Source: Marinicella gelatinilytica (GTDB lineage Bacteria; Pseudomonadota; Gammaproteobacteria; Xanthomonadales; Marinicellaceae). From it: 64,000 bases of DNA. Shown piece after piece: positions 43,683-53,133 of the stretch; positions within the stretch are counted from its first letter, which is position 1; each line of letters begins with the position of its first letter. The notes below the pieces were generated by a model. That model made no database searches and was not told the DNA's origin. It was given only the letters and a program-made list of their open reading frames with translations. Position numbers and translations under genes: made by a program. The stretch lies in contig NZ_JAPMLN010000017.1 of the NCBI RefSeq assembly GCF_026410405.1, forward strand, positions 1-64,000. Reading direction: 5' to 3'.

Positions 43683-44075
43683 ATGGCAACAGAACAATAT
43701 TACGGAACAGGACGTAGAAAATCTTCTTCAGCACGTGTGTTTTTAACACCGGGTTCAGGCAAGATTATGATTAATGACAAAGACATTAAAGATTATTTTG
43801 GTCGAGAAACAGCACGTATGTTAGCTCGTCAGCCATTAGAGAAATTAGGCTTAAATGATCAGTTTGATGTCAGATGTACGGTTGTTGGCGGTGGTATCAC
43901 CGGTCAAGCAGGCGCCATTCGTTTGGGCTTGTCACGTGCATTGTTAGAGTCTGATGAGTCACTTAAAGGGCCGTTAAAAGAATACAATTTCTTGACACGG
44001 GATGCCCGTAAAGTGGAAAGAAAGAAAGTCGGCTTACGCAAAGCCCGTCGCTCGGTACAGTTCTCCAAGCGTTAA
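43683..44075 (+). CDS. rpsI: 30S ribosomal protein S9
   Basis: 130 aa, as in E. coli. [23 protein letters not shown] and the C-terminus [17 protein letters not shown], which reaches the P-site tRNA, are all standard. A strong terminator follows. Confidence 0.98.
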   Translation: MATEQYYGTGRRKSSSARVFLTPGSGKIMINDKDIKDYFGRETARMLARQPLEKLGLNDQFDVRCTVVGGGITGQAGAIRLGLSRALLESDESLKGPLKEYNFLTRDARKVERKKVGLRKARRSVQFSKR

Positions 44076-44095
44076 TTTCTTTTTACAAGAGATTC

Positions 44096-44126
44096 AAAAA
44101 ACCGGTCTTTATGGCCGGTTTTTTTA
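44096..44126 (+). terminator. Terminator of rplM-rpsI
   Basis: Stem AAACCGG / CCGGTTT with a short loop, followed by TTTTTTT. It sits 21 bases after the rpsI stop. Confidence 0.88.
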
Positions 44127-44244
44127 TGCCTGAAAATTATATACTTCCCACTTGTTAGTGAAAATTTGCTATATTAAGTGAACTGCATCATAAAAACATA
44201 ATTCAACGCTTGCTAAAATTGTGAAAATTACCTATCGGTGAACA

Positions 44245-45207
44245 ATGTCAACAGCACATTACCCTCATAAATCACAAGGCTTTAGTGTCCTGACCCTGCT
44301 TTCATATGTTGTTGTATTTTTTTGTTTTAATGGTTTTTTAGGTTGGCTGTTTTTACAATCATTACCGCTTAAATCTGAGTTCGATTTCTTGTTAATTGGT
44401 ATTTACGGTGTTTTATCCGTCGTCTCATACTATTATTTTGTGGTGAATGATTTGCTGGCCGCCCAATTGCGCGGGCGTTCCATGGCGTTGGGGTTTTTGT
44501 TTGGACATGGTGCCTTCGCTTTTATTGGCTTTGCGCAAATATTCCAGCTACCGGAAAATATGGTGTGGTATATCAGTGGCGTTTTACTGGTTGCCGCTTA
44601 TGTCTTTGGCGCCTATGGCGCCACTCGGTTTTCTCGTTACAATAGTCGCACCCGCGAGTTGATGCGAATAAAAAGTGAAACCGATGAATTAACGGGTTTA
44701 TATAATCGCCGTCATTTTACACAGTTTCATCAGAACCTATTAGATAACTCACGCCGTTTGTCACAACCAATTTCAGTACTCATGTTTGATTTAGATGACT
44801 TCAAACGTGTCAATGATGGCTTAGGACATGCGGCCGGCGATGTGGTGTTAATTGAAATCAGTCGCATCATGGCAAAATGCTTAAGAAAATCTGACCTTGC
44901 TTATCGTTGGGGTGGGGAAGAATTTTTGGTGTTATTGCCACAAACAAAGTTAACAGATGGCAAGCAAGTGGCGGATAAGATTATTCAACAAGTTGCAGAG
45001 CAGGTTATTTATTATCATCAGCACGAAATACAATTAACAATTAGTGCCGGGGTTGCAGAGCATAATCAACAAGAAGACCACTTACAACAAACCATTAGAC
45101 GGGCAGATCAAGCGCTGTATCAAGCCAAACAACAAGGTAAGAATCAAGCCGTTACTGCTGCTTCGGCAGTAACCGCATTGGGCTTAGTGACGATGAGTGA
45201 AATCTGA
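44245..45207 (+). CDS. Membrane diguanylate cyclase (GGDEF)
   Basis: A 320-aa inner-membrane protein with four or five N-terminal spans up to about residue 135, followed by a GGDEF domain. The catalytic motif is GGEEF, active in known enzymes, with RKSD five residues before it as an inhibitory I-site. It should make cyclic di-GMP under product inhibition. No sensory domain beyond the membrane part is visible. It stands alone between rpsI and fadJ. Confidence 0.93.
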   Translation: MSTAHYPHKSQGFSVLTLLSYVVVFFCFNGFLGWLFLQSLPLKSEFDFLLIGIYGVLSVVSYYYFVVNDLLAAQLRGRSMALGFLFGHGAFAFIGFAQIFQLPENMVWYISGVLLVAAYVFGAYGATRFSRYNSRTRELMRIKSETDELTGLYNRRHFTQFHQNLLDNSRRLSQPISVLMFDLDDFKRVNDGLGHAAGDVVLIEISRIMAKCLRKSDLAYRWGGEEFLVLLPQTKLTDGKQVADKIIQQVAEQVIYYHQHEIQLTISAGVAEHNQQEDHLQQTIRRADQALYQAKQQGKNQAVTAASAVTALGLVTMSEI

Positions 45208-45222
45208 TAACTATTCATACAA

Positions 45223-45254
45223 ACCGCCGCTACCTGATTCCTGATAACGGCGGT
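45223..45254. terminator. Weak hairpin between convergent genes
   Basis: ACCGCCG (45223-45229) and CGGCGGT (45248-45254) pair around an 18-nt loop between the diguanylate cyclase and fadJ. No T-tract of note on either strand. Confidence 0.35.
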
Positions 45255-45263
45255 CAATCTCAG

Positions 45264-47369
45264 TTAGTCGCTATGAAATGATTCACTTTGCTCCGCTTTT
45301 TGCGTTAACAGTTTAGCCGGCTCGAAACGAATGCCATGTTGTCGCGCTAAACTTTGTAAAGTTTCTACAATATCGGCAGCACCACGGCTATCAATGTATC
45401 TAAATGGACCACCGGTGAAGGGCGGAAATCCAAGTCCCAAAATCGCGGCTAAATCACCATCATCAGCATTGGCTAAAATACCTTCCTCAAGACACAGCAC
45501 ACACTCATTAACAAAAGTCAGACCGATGCGATTTTGAATGGTGGTTTTGTCTATGGTTTTTCGTTCTTCACCGCCAAAGTACTGATAAATGTCAGTATTG
45601 ACAGATTTTTTGCCTTTTTTAGGATATTGGTAAAAACCTTTACCTGATTTGCGACCATAAAGTTTGGCTTCGGCCAGTTTTTGTACGGTGTCATCTTGTT
45701 CAATACCCCGTTCCATAAACATCTCACCTAAAGCACCCCGCGCGATGTGCGCACCCACGTCAATCCCCACTTCATCCATTAATGCCAACGGTCCGACCGG
45801 AAAACCCCAGTCTTTCATGGCATTATCCACATCTTCAATTTTAGCGCCATCATGTAAAACTTTGATGGCTTCATGGGTCATGGCTGACAGGACTCGTGTG
45901 GTATAAAACCCAGGACCATCTTTGACCACCACCACGGTTTTGCCTTGTTTTATGCCCACATTGATGGCCATTTGACGGGCTTTTTTTGCGGTTTTGTCGG
46001 TCACAATGACTTCCAATAAAGGCATTTTAGGCACTGGTGAGAAATAATGCATACCCACCACATTTTGCGGGTTAGCGGCTTTTTCGGTGATGTCAGCTAA
46101 CGGTAATGAGGAGGTGTTGCTGGCAAATACCGTACTTTTCTTACAGCGCTGCTCAACATCAGCTAAGATTTTTTGTTTCAAGCCTAAATCTTCGAAAACC
46201 GCTTCAATAATTAAATCAGCTTCACAAATGGCTTCCTCATCAATGGTTGTTTCAATTTTCGCCATCAATTGGTCTCGCTCAACACCAGTCATGGCTTTTT
46301 TGTTGACCAGTTTTGTAAAATCATCCCAAATTGTTTTTAAGGCAGAAGCAATGCCTTCAGGGTTGATGTCTTTAAGAATGACATGATAGCCATTTTTAAT
46401 CGAGACTTCGGTAATTCCCGCACCCATAAAACCGGCACCGATCATGGTGATGGCGTCGGTGTTCTCAGTTTTATTGTTGTTTTTTAATTTTTTATTGTCT
46501 TGAATGGCCAAAAATAAGCGTATCAGGTTTTGCGAGACCGGTGAAGCATGTAATTCACCAAAAGCCATGGCTTCGGCTTCCAATCCCGCCTGTAATCCAT
46601 CTTCTAAACCGATTTCAACACAGTCCAGGATTTTTAAAGGCGCCGGGTAATTGCCACGGGTTTTTTTCATCACTGTTTCGCGGGCCTTTTTAAGTACATA
46701 ATTACGGCCAACTGAGGTGCTAAGAGCTTTATCTACCAGTGTTTGTTTTTTGGGTCTGCGTTTAACCGGGCTCTCAGCCTGTTTTAATGCCGCTTGATAA
46801 AGTCCTTCTTTATGGATGAGTTCATCCACCAGGCCATTTTTCTTGGCGCTGTAAGGGTAAATGTTTTTACCGGTTAGTAGAGCATCTAAGCCATATCGTA
46901 AGGAGGTTAATTTAATGATGCGCTGAGTGCCGCCACCGCCGGGTAATAATCCCAGTTTCATTTCCGGTAAGCCAAATACAGTTTTTTCATCCGTGGTGGC
47001 AATGCGGTAATGACACGCCATGGCCACTTCCAGGCCGCCACCTAAGCAAGCACCGTTAATGGCAGCAATGACGGGTTTTTTGAGCTGACTTAATCGACTG
47101 AGGATTTGATTGCCTTCACGGGATAATTTCTCTGCTTCTTCAGAGGTTTCCATGCGTTGAAAATCTTTGATGTCAGCGCCGGCAATAAAGCAATTGGGTT
47201 TTTTGGAGATTAAAATAGCGGCTTTAATGTCGCCGTTTTGTTCAATGGTGTCGAGTAAGCCGCGAAAGTCATCCAGCATGGCCACAGATAAGGTGTTCAC
47301 TTCAGAACCCGGTTGGTCCATCCAAATGGTGGCAATATTATTGTCTATAACTAATTCAAAATTGGCCAT
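45264..47369 (-). CDS. fadJ: Fatty acid oxidation alpha subunit FadJ
   Basis: A 701-aa bifunctional enoyl-CoA hydratase/3-hydroxyacyl-CoA dehydrogenase, hydratase first. GACLGGGLEVAMACHYR and LPEMKLGLLPGGGGTQRI are the hydratase core; IGAGFMGAGITEVSIKNGYHVILKDIN is the Rossmann start near residue 310; MHYFSPVPKMPLLEVI the dehydrogenase block. AGGA precedes the ATG. Coupled to fadI with a 4-base gap; by pairing it is FadJ rather than FadB. Confidence 0.93.
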   Translation of the reverse strand: MANFELVIDNNIATIWMDQPGSEVNTLSVAMLDDFRGLLDTIEQNGDIKAAILISKKPNCFIAGADIKDFQRMETSEEAEKLSREGNQILSRLSQLKKPVIAAINGACLGGGLEVAMACHYRIATTDEKTVFGLPEMKLGLLPGGGGTQRIIKLTSLRYGLDALLTGKNIYPYSAKKNGLVDELIHKEGLYQAALKQAESPVKRRPKKQTLVDKALSTSVGRNYVLKKARETVMKKTRGNYPAPLKILDCVEIGLEDGLQAGLEAEAMAFGELHASPVSQNLIRLFLAIQDNKKLKNNNKTENTDAITMIGAGFMGAGITEVSIKNGYHVILKDINPEGIASALKTIWDDFTKLVNKKAMTGVERDQLMAKIETTIDEEAICEADLIIEAVFEDLGLKQKILADVEQRCKKSTVFASNTSSLPLADITEKAANPQNVVGMHYFSPVPKMPLLEVIVTDKTAKKARQMAINVGIKQGKTVVVVKDGPGFYTTRVLSAMTHEAIKVLHDGAKIEDVDNAMKDWGFPVGPLALMDEVGIDVGAHIARGALGEMFMERGIEQDDTVQKLAEAKLYGRKSGKGFYQYPKKGKKSVNTDIYQYFGGEERKTIDKTTIQNRIGLTFVNECVLCLEEGILANADDGDLAAILGLGFPPFTGGPFRYIDSRGAADIVETLQSLARQHGIRFEPAKLLTQKAEQSESFHSD

Positions 47370-47373
47370 GATG

Positions 47374-48669
47374 TTATCCTATTTTTTTCAGTAAAATTGA
47401 AGAACCCAATCCACCGGCAGCGCAAGCGCTGATCAGTGCGTATTGGCCGTTTGATTGCAGTAAGCGCCGTTTGGCAGCGGTTAATAAGCGGCTTCCGGTG
47501 GCACCAAAAGGGTGACCTAACGACAGTGAGCCGCCTTGGGTGTTGATTTTTTCCATGGGAATCTCTCCCACCGGTTTATCTAAACCCAATCGGTTTTTAC
47601 AAAATTCCTTATCTTGTAAGGCGGCTAAGTTAGCCAGTACTTGACCGGCAAAAGCCTCGTGTATCTCAAACACATCAATGTCATCTAAAATTAAGCCCGA
47701 TTCCTTCAGCAATCGACTGATGGTGTAGGCCGGCCCCAATAGCAATTCACCTTTGGGTGTTTGACCGGAATACGCAAACCCTTCAATCACCACCTGCGGG
47801 TTAAGGTTTCTTTTCTTCGCCTCTGCTAAGTTCATTAATAAGCTTACAGCAGCACCATCGGTAATGGGTGAGGCGTTGCCGGCCGTTACCGTTCCATGAG
47901 GTTTAACAAACACCGGTCTTAAGGATGCCAGCTTTTCCATGGAACTGTCGGCATAAAAAGTGTTGTCTTGCTTGACGACTTCAAACTTAGGCGGAATACT
48001 AATAAACTCAACCTCCTGATCAAACTGGCCATCTTGCCAAGCTTTCGCCGCCATTTGGTGCGAGCGCAGGGCATAGGCGTCTTGTTGCTCGCGGCTGATG
48101 TTAAATTTGGCCGCCAGTTGATCAGCATCTTGGCCCATGGTTAAACCGGTTGAGAACTCGGCAATGGCCGGTGTCACCGGAACCAATGATTTAAACTTAA
48201 ATTGTTTGAACACCTGCCAATAATCTTTAAAGCCCTTGGCTTTTTGAGCGGCCATTAAGGTCTTTTTTAATTCATGGGTGATTCGAACCGGCGCATCTGA
48301 CATTGACTCAACACCGCCGGCCAGGCCAATGTTAATGGCGCCTGACTGAATGTCTTGCGCCGTATTGGTGATGGCGCGGTTACCGGAAATACAAGCCATG
48401 GTCACTGTGTATGCCGGTGTTTTCACATCAATACCGGCGCCAATCATGGCTTCTCTGGCGACATTAGACGTGGCTGCATTTTGTATGACGTTGCCCATAA
48501 TAACCTGGTCGCATTCAGACTGCAGGAAATCATGACGATGCTTCATTTGATTGAGAGCCATTCTACCTAAATCGTAGGCTGACAGGTCTTGGGCTTTGCC
48601 GCCCGGCGATTTCATAAATGGTGTGCGAACCCCATCTATAACAGCCACTTGTGAGTCTTTAAATATCAT
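47374..48669 (-). CDS. fadI: Fatty acid oxidation beta subunit FadI (thiolase)
   Basis: A 431-aa 3-ketoacyl-CoA thiolase (E. coli FadI is about 436). Nucleophile Cys in TMACISGNRAI; HEAFAGQVLANL, GGSLSLGHPFGATG and CAAGGLGSS are the other active-site blocks. It heads the fadIJ operon and pairs with FadJ in the second beta-oxidation complex of the cell. The promoter upstream carries a palindrome in its spacer. Confidence 0.94.
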   Translation of the reverse strand: MIFKDSQVAVIDGVRTPFMKSPGGKAQDLSAYDLGRMALNQMKHRHDFLQSECDQVIMGNVIQNAATSNVAREAMIGAGIDVKTPAYTVTMACISGNRAITNTAQDIQSGAINIGLAGGVESMSDAPVRITHELKKTLMAAQKAKGFKDYWQVFKQFKFKSLVPVTPAIAEFSTGLTMGQDADQLAAKFNISREQQDAYALRSHQMAAKAWQDGQFDQEVEFISIPPKFEVVKQDNTFYADSSMEKLASLRPVFVKPHGTVTAGNASPITDGAAVSLLMNLAEAKKRNLNPQVVIEGFAYSGQTPKGELLLGPAYTISRLLKESGLILDDIDVFEIHEAFAGQVLANLAALQDKEFCKNRLGLDKPVGEIPMEKINTQGGSLSLGHPFGATGSRLLTAAKRRLLQSNGQYALISACAAGGLGSSILLKKIG

Positions 48670-48699
48670 TTTATACGCGTTTAAGATTGAATAACATAC

Positions 48700-48728
48700 A
48701 TTGTCACCATACGCATGCGTATTGTCAA
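48700..48728 (-). promoter_or_regulatory. fadIJ promoter with palindrome in the spacer
   Basis: On the minus strand TTGACA (48728-48723) and GACAAT (48705-48700) are 17 bp apart. The perfect 14-bp palindrome ATACGCATGCGTAT fills 48722-48709 within the spacer. A repressor bound there would block polymerase. The palindrome does not match FadR or PsrA consensus by eye. Confidence 0.6.
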
Positions 48729-48838
48729 GTTTTTGCCAGTTGATTGTACTTTGTCGCTGCTTAAAAACACATAATTAAATGGTGGCTGAACAAAACCACT
48801 TTACCTGGCTAAAAATAAGCAAATAAAACAGGAAATCC

Positions 48839-48867
48839 TTAACCTGAAGCGAGTTTTGGTGTAGAAT
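48839..48867 (+). promoter_or_regulatory. Promoter of fusA2
   Basis: TTAACC (48839-48844), 17-bp spacer, TAGAAT (48862-48867), then a GC-rich GCGCGC discriminator. This predicts a leader of about 150 nt containing the hairpin at 48902-48970. Confidence 0.5.
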
Positions 48868-48901
48868 GCGCGCACTTTGGGGTAGGTAAAACTACCTGAG
48901 A

Positions 48902-48970
48902 GGCTTTTGCACAGTACATTGCCATACTTTTTTTCAATAAATGGTACCGTCAATGTGATGTGCAAAGGCC
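48902..48970 (+). other. Long leader hairpin before fusA2
   Basis: GGCTTTTGCAC (48902-48912) pairs with GTGCAAAGGCC (48960-48970), eleven pairs with one G-U. After a symmetrical 3-nt internal loop (AGT/GAT), ACATTG (48916-48921) pairs with CAATGT (48951-48956). The 29-nt loop contains a run of seven T. The structure ends 55 bases before the start codon. Confidence 0.6.
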
Positions 48971-49025
48971 ACTTTTAGTTACCCTTTCCCAAATCTACTT
49001 TTTAACAAGACAAAAGAAGGCAATC

Positions 49026-51113
49026 ATGACTACAGATTTAAGTAAATACAGAAACATTGGTATTTTCGCACACGTTGATGCAGGTAAAACCACCACCACC
49101 GAGCGAATTTTAGGTTTAACCGGTAAAATTCATAAAATGGGTGATACCCATGATGGCGATGCCACCACAGATTTTATGGATCAAGAACGTGAACGTGGTA
49201 TTACCATTCAGTCCGCAGCCACCAGTTGTATGTGGAATGATCACCGCTTAAATATCATTGACACTCCGGGTCACGTTGACTTCACCGTTGAAGTTTACCG
49301 TTCTTTAAAAGTATTGGACGGTGGTGTGGGTGTTTTTTGTGGTTCGGGTGGTGTTGAGCCTCAATCTGAAACTAACTGGCGCTATGCCAATGATTCAAAA
49401 GTTGCTCGTATCATTTTTGTTAACAAATTAGATCGTATTGGTGCTAACTTTTTAGACGTTGTTAAACAGGTTAAAGAAGTTCTAGGCGCGACACCGTTGG
49501 TGATGACACTGCCGATTGGTCGTGAAGATGAATTCACCGGCGTGGTTGATGTTCTTGAACGTAAAGCCTACATTTGGGATGGCAGCGGCGATCCGTTGGC
49601 TTATACAGTTGAAGACGTACCTGCTGATATGGTTGACGAAGTTGAAGAGTACCGTGAAGCCATGATTGAAACAGCGTTGGAACAGGACGATGAAGCCTTA
49701 GAAAAATACTTAGAAGGTGAAGAGCCTTCAATTGAAACCATTAAGGCTTGTATCCGCAAAGGTACCAACAAACTGGCATTCTTCCCAACCTATTGTGGTT
49801 CAGCCTTTAAAAATAAAGGTGTTCAATTGGTATTGGATGCGGTGGTTGATTATCTGCCGGCACCGACAGAAGTGCCGCCACAACCTGAAGTGGATTTAGA
49901 AGGTAATGAAACCGGCGAGTTTGCGATTGTTGATCCGAAAGAACCTTTACGCGCATTGGCGTTTAAAATTATGGATGACCGTTATGGTGCCTTAACCTTT
50001 ATTCGAATTTATTCGGGTATATTAGAAAAAGGCATGACTGTCCTCAACACTTTTACCGGTAAAACCGAAAGAATTGGTCGAATTGTGGAAATGCATGCCG
50101 ACGCTCGGATTGAATTAGAACGTGCACAAGCCGGTGATATTGTGGCCGTTTTGGGTATGAAAAATGTGCAAACCGGTCACACCTTATGTGATCCGAATGA
50201 CCCGGCCACTTTAGAACCAATGGTATTTCCGGATCCGGTTATTTCGATGGCTGTGGCCCCTAAAGATAAAGCGGCGGCTGAAAAGTTAGGTGTTGTACTG
50301 GGTAAAATGGTCAAAGAAGATCCTTCTTTCCAGGTTGAAACTGACATTGATTCCGGCGAAACCATTCTAAAAGGTATGGGTGAATTACACTTAGATATTA
50401 AAGTCGATATCTTAAAGCGTACCCATGGTGTTGAAGTTGAAGTTGGTCAGCCACAAGTGGCGTACCGAGAAGCCATTACTGCGCCAATTACAGACTCTTA
50501 TACCCATAAGAAACAATCCGGTGGTTCCGGTCAGTTTGGTAAAATTGACTACACCATTGAGCCCGGTGAAACAGGTTCCGGTTATGTGTTTGAATCCACA
50601 GTGACCGGTGGTAACGTACCTAAAGAATACTGGCAAGCCATTGAAAAAGGCTTTAAGAGCTGTATGGTTGAAGGTACTTTGGCCGGCTATCCTTTGCAGG
50701 ATCTGAAATTCACTTTACAGGACGGTCAGTATCATGCGGTTGACTCATCAACCATGGCCTTTGAAGCCGCCTCTAAAGGCGCTTACCGTCAATCGATTCC
50801 AAAAGCGAAACCGCAACTCATGGAGCCGATTATGAAAGTGGACGTTTATACGCCGGATGATCATGTGGGTGATGTGATTGGTGACTTAAATCGCCGTCGC
50901 GGTATGATCAAATCACAAGATCCAACAGCCACAGCAGTTCGTATTAAAGCCGATGTGCCGTTATCTGAAATGTTTGGTTATATTGGCTCATTGCGTACCA
51001 TGACTTCAGGTCGTGGCCAGTTCTCCATGGAGTTCTCGCACTATATGCCTTGTCCTTCTAACATTTCTGAAGAAGTGATTGAAGCGGCAAAAGAGCGTCG
51101 TAAAGCCAGTTAA
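49026..51113 (+). CDS. fusA2: Elongation factor G, second paralogue type
   Basis: A 695-aa GTPase of the EF-G family, for ribosome translocation or, in some second copies, recycling. G1 [10 protein letters not shown]2 ERGITIQS, G3 DTPGHVDF, G4 NKLD. It stands alone, without rpsL/rpsG/tuf, and reads like the Shewanella/Vibrio fusA2 type ([42 protein letters not shown]). The start at 49026 follows AAGAAGG; the frame upstream to 48960 is leader. It is intact, so it is not a pseudogene. Confidence 0.93.
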   Translation: MTTDLSKYRNIGIFAHVDAGKTTTTERILGLTGKIHKMGDTHDGDATTDFMDQERERGITIQSAATSCMWNDHRLNIIDTPGHVDFTVEVYRSLKVLDGGVGVFCGSGGVEPQSETNWRYANDSKVARIIFVNKLDRIGANFLDVVKQVKEVLGATPLVMTLPIGREDEFTGVVDVLERKAYIWDGSGDPLAYTVEDVPADMVDEVEEYREAMIETALEQDDEALEKYLEGEEPSIETIKACIRKGTNKLAFFPTYCGSAFKNKGVQLVLDAVVDYLPAPTEVPPQPEVDLEGNETGEFAIVDPKEPLRALAFKIMDDRYGALTFIRIYSGILEKGMTVLNTFTGKTERIGRIVEMHADARIELERAQAGDIVAVLGMKNVQTGHTLCDPNDPATLEPMVFPDPVISMAVAPKDKAAAEKLGVVLGKMVKEDPSFQVETDIDSGETILKGMGELHLDIKVDILKRTHGVEVEVGQPQVAYREAITAPITDSYTHKKQSGGSGQFGKIDYTIEPGETGSGYVFESTVTGGNVPKEYWQAIEKGFKSCMVEGTLAGYPLQDLKFTLQDGQYHAVDSSTMAFEAASKGAYRQSIPKAKPQLMEPIMKVDVYTPDDHVGDVIGDLNRRRGMIKSQDPTATAVRIKADVPLSEMFGYIGSLRTMTSGRGQFSMEFSHYMPCPSNISEEVIEAAKERRKAS

Positions 51114-51134
51114 TACGGCTTACACGAAACATAG

Positions 51135-51168
51135 AAAGGGTGGCTTTTAACAGCTGCCCTTTTTTTTG
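51135..51168 (+). terminator. Terminator of fusA2
   Basis: AAAGGGTGGCT and AGCTGCCCTTT form an 11-bp stem with one G-U pair over a TTTAAC loop, followed by TTTTT. The hairpin ends shortly before dgt at 51189. Confidence 0.85.
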
Positions 51169-51188
51169 CCTTGCGTTATTATACGGAC

Positions 51189-52661
51189 ATGACTGAAATT
51201 GATTTTAAACAAAAAATAAATATTGACCGACCTTACGGTGAATCCCTGCCTGAAACCAACTGGCAGACCATTGAACTGGCTTTGGAGAGTGACCGTGGCC
51301 GTATTATCAATTCGCCCTCCTTGCGTCGCTTACAACAGAAAACCCAGGTATTCCCATTGGAGCGCAATGCCGCTGTTCGCTCGCGACTAACCCATTCTCT
51401 GGAAGTACAACAAAACGGGCGCTATCTGGTGCAAACGGTTTATAAAAAGTTAACAGCTAAAACTGAAGATTACGGCCTGGATGGCGGCCAACAAGCCATC
51501 ACCTCTTTGGTGGAAATGGCTTGTTTAATGCACGATATTGGTAATCCACCATTTGGCCACTTCGGTGAACAGGTGATATCTAATTGGTTTTGTGATTATT
51601 TAACCGATAAATCACACTGGCCAAAGACTGAAGGTGAAGCCGTAGATTCGCTTCAAAAAATCATGCAACGTGATTTATCCACTTTTGAAGGCAACGCCCA
51701 GGCCATTCGCTTAACCGCAAAATTACAGCGCATGAATTTAACCTTTGCGCAAACTGCCGCTATCTTAAAGTACAGCCGCAGTAACGAACAATCCGCCACA
51801 AAAAATCTCAGCTACATACAGAAAAAAGCCGGCTATTACTTGTCTGAACAAGATTTTGTCAATGACATGTGGCGTTGCGTTTCAGTTGTACCCGGTCATC
51901 GTTATCCGTTGACCTATTTAATGGAAGCCGCTGATGACATTGCCTATTGCTTGGCTGATATTGAAGACGCGGTGGAAAAGGACATTATTCCTTTAAGTTA
52001 TTTGATTGAGTTATTGTTGGTGGCTTTTCAGACAGAGGGCGGAGACATCAGCAAATCATTTTTGGGCCAGAATCCAAATAATTTAGTCAGCTTTAAAGAT
52101 GTTTTACAAACAGCCTACCAAGACAGCCAACAAGTCAGTATTAACAGCAACCAAGCTTTTTTTATCAAAATTCGGGTGCCCATTATTCACTACCTGGTGA
52201 ATCATGCCGCGCAACAATTTGTCGAACACATCGAAGCCATTTATCACGGTAATTACAATCGGGCCTTGTTAGAAGACAGCAGTGAAGCCCACCGGCTGTT
52301 AAAAACCTTCAAACTAGTGGGCTTAAAGCACGTCTATTGCCACAACGAAGTACAACGCCTGGAACTACAAGGCCAACAAATCATCACCGGCATACTGGAC
52401 CACAATGCCTCTTTATTAAAGTTATCGACAGAAGAATTCCAAAAATTATTAAGTGACGGCAAACTAACCACTCAGCGTCTGCTCATTAACCGCATGGATC
52501 CCAATCATTTAAAAGCCTACCAACTAGCCATGCAAGACGTTGATGCCAACCACAGCCTATGGGATTTCTATCACCGCTGCCGCCTGCTACAAGATCACGT
52601 CAGCGCCATGACCGACCACAGCGCCTATGATGAGTATCGGTTGTTGATGGTGAGTGGCTAA
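51189..52661 (+). CDS. dgt: dGTP triphosphohydrolase
   Basis: A 490-aa HD-superfamily enzyme that cleaves dGTP to deoxyguanosine and triphosphate. HD motif: LMHDIGNPPFGHFGE; the earlier RSRLTHSLEVQQNGR is also conserved, as is EAADDIAYCLADIEDA. The ATG at 51189 fits; TTG at 51171 lies within the fusA2 terminator tail. Close to the long E. coli Dgt type in length. Confidence 0.92.
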   Translation: MTEIDFKQKINIDRPYGESLPETNWQTIELALESDRGRIINSPSLRRLQQKTQVFPLERNAAVRSRLTHSLEVQQNGRYLVQTVYKKLTAKTEDYGLDGGQQAITSLVEMACLMHDIGNPPFGHFGEQVISNWFCDYLTDKSHWPKTEGEAVDSLQKIMQRDLSTFEGNAQAIRLTAKLQRMNLTFAQTAAILKYSRSNEQSATKNLSYIQKKAGYYLSEQDFVNDMWRCVSVVPGHRYPLTYLMEAADDIAYCLADIEDAVEKDIIPLSYLIELLLVAFQTEGGDISKSFLGQNPNNLVSFKDVLQTAYQDSQQVSINSNQAFFIKIRVPIIHYLVNHAAQQFVEHIEAIYHGNYNRALLEDSSEAHRLLKTFKLVGLKHVYCHNEVQRLELQGQQIITGILDHNASLLKLSTEEFQKLLSDGKLTTQRLLINRMDPNHLKAYQLAMQDVDANHSLWDFYHRCRLLQDHVSAMTDHSAYDEYRLLMVSG

Positions 52662-52850
52662 GGTTATTAAGCAAATATGGATTTTATTCATGACGCTTAG
52701 CTATGATTTTATTGGATGCTTGCCAGATGCCCAAGAAAGGGATATTAATAGTGAACTTGACCATTCTCAATTAAGTCACACAGGATGTTCCATTCAGGTT
52801 TCACCCATCCGGCTGATGTAACGATATTTTTATATGTTTATGATATATTT

Positions 52851-53054
52851 AACCCGTGGTGCATTTGGAGCGATAAATGCTTCATAAGCATATTTTTAAT
52901 ACTTAAAACGTCACGTCATTCCGACTAAGCGAAGCGCATGGAGGAATCTCCTCAAATTTGACGGAAATTTCCATGTTAAGGAGATATCTCCACTCGCTTC
53001 GCTCGGTCGATATGACAGTTTTTATTTAGATTTTTTCCAAATGCACCACGGGTT
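52851..53054. mobile_element. MITE-like element, copy 1
   Basis: A 204-bp element with perfect 19-bp terminal inverted repeats AACCCGTGGTGCATTTGGA (52851-52869 and 53036-53054). It is flanked by a perfect 6-bp direct repeat ATATTT (52845-52850 and 53055-53060), as expected of a target-site duplication. Inside, GCGAAGCG/CGCTTCGC arms form an inverted repeat around GGAGATATCTCC. It has no coding capacity, so it would need a transposase in trans. Copy 2 is at 59632. Confidence 0.8.
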
Positions 53055-53133
53055 ATATTTACTTAAAATTAATTCTTACGGGTAAGATACAGCCCGTATT
53101 GACTGACACCAAATAATAAAAGGAGACTTGTTT

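Noticed and set aside
48960-49025. Upstream extension of EF-G by 22 residues
   Set aside because: The extension lies in the leader hairpin and is not conserved; the ATG at 49026 has AAGAAGG and the family start.
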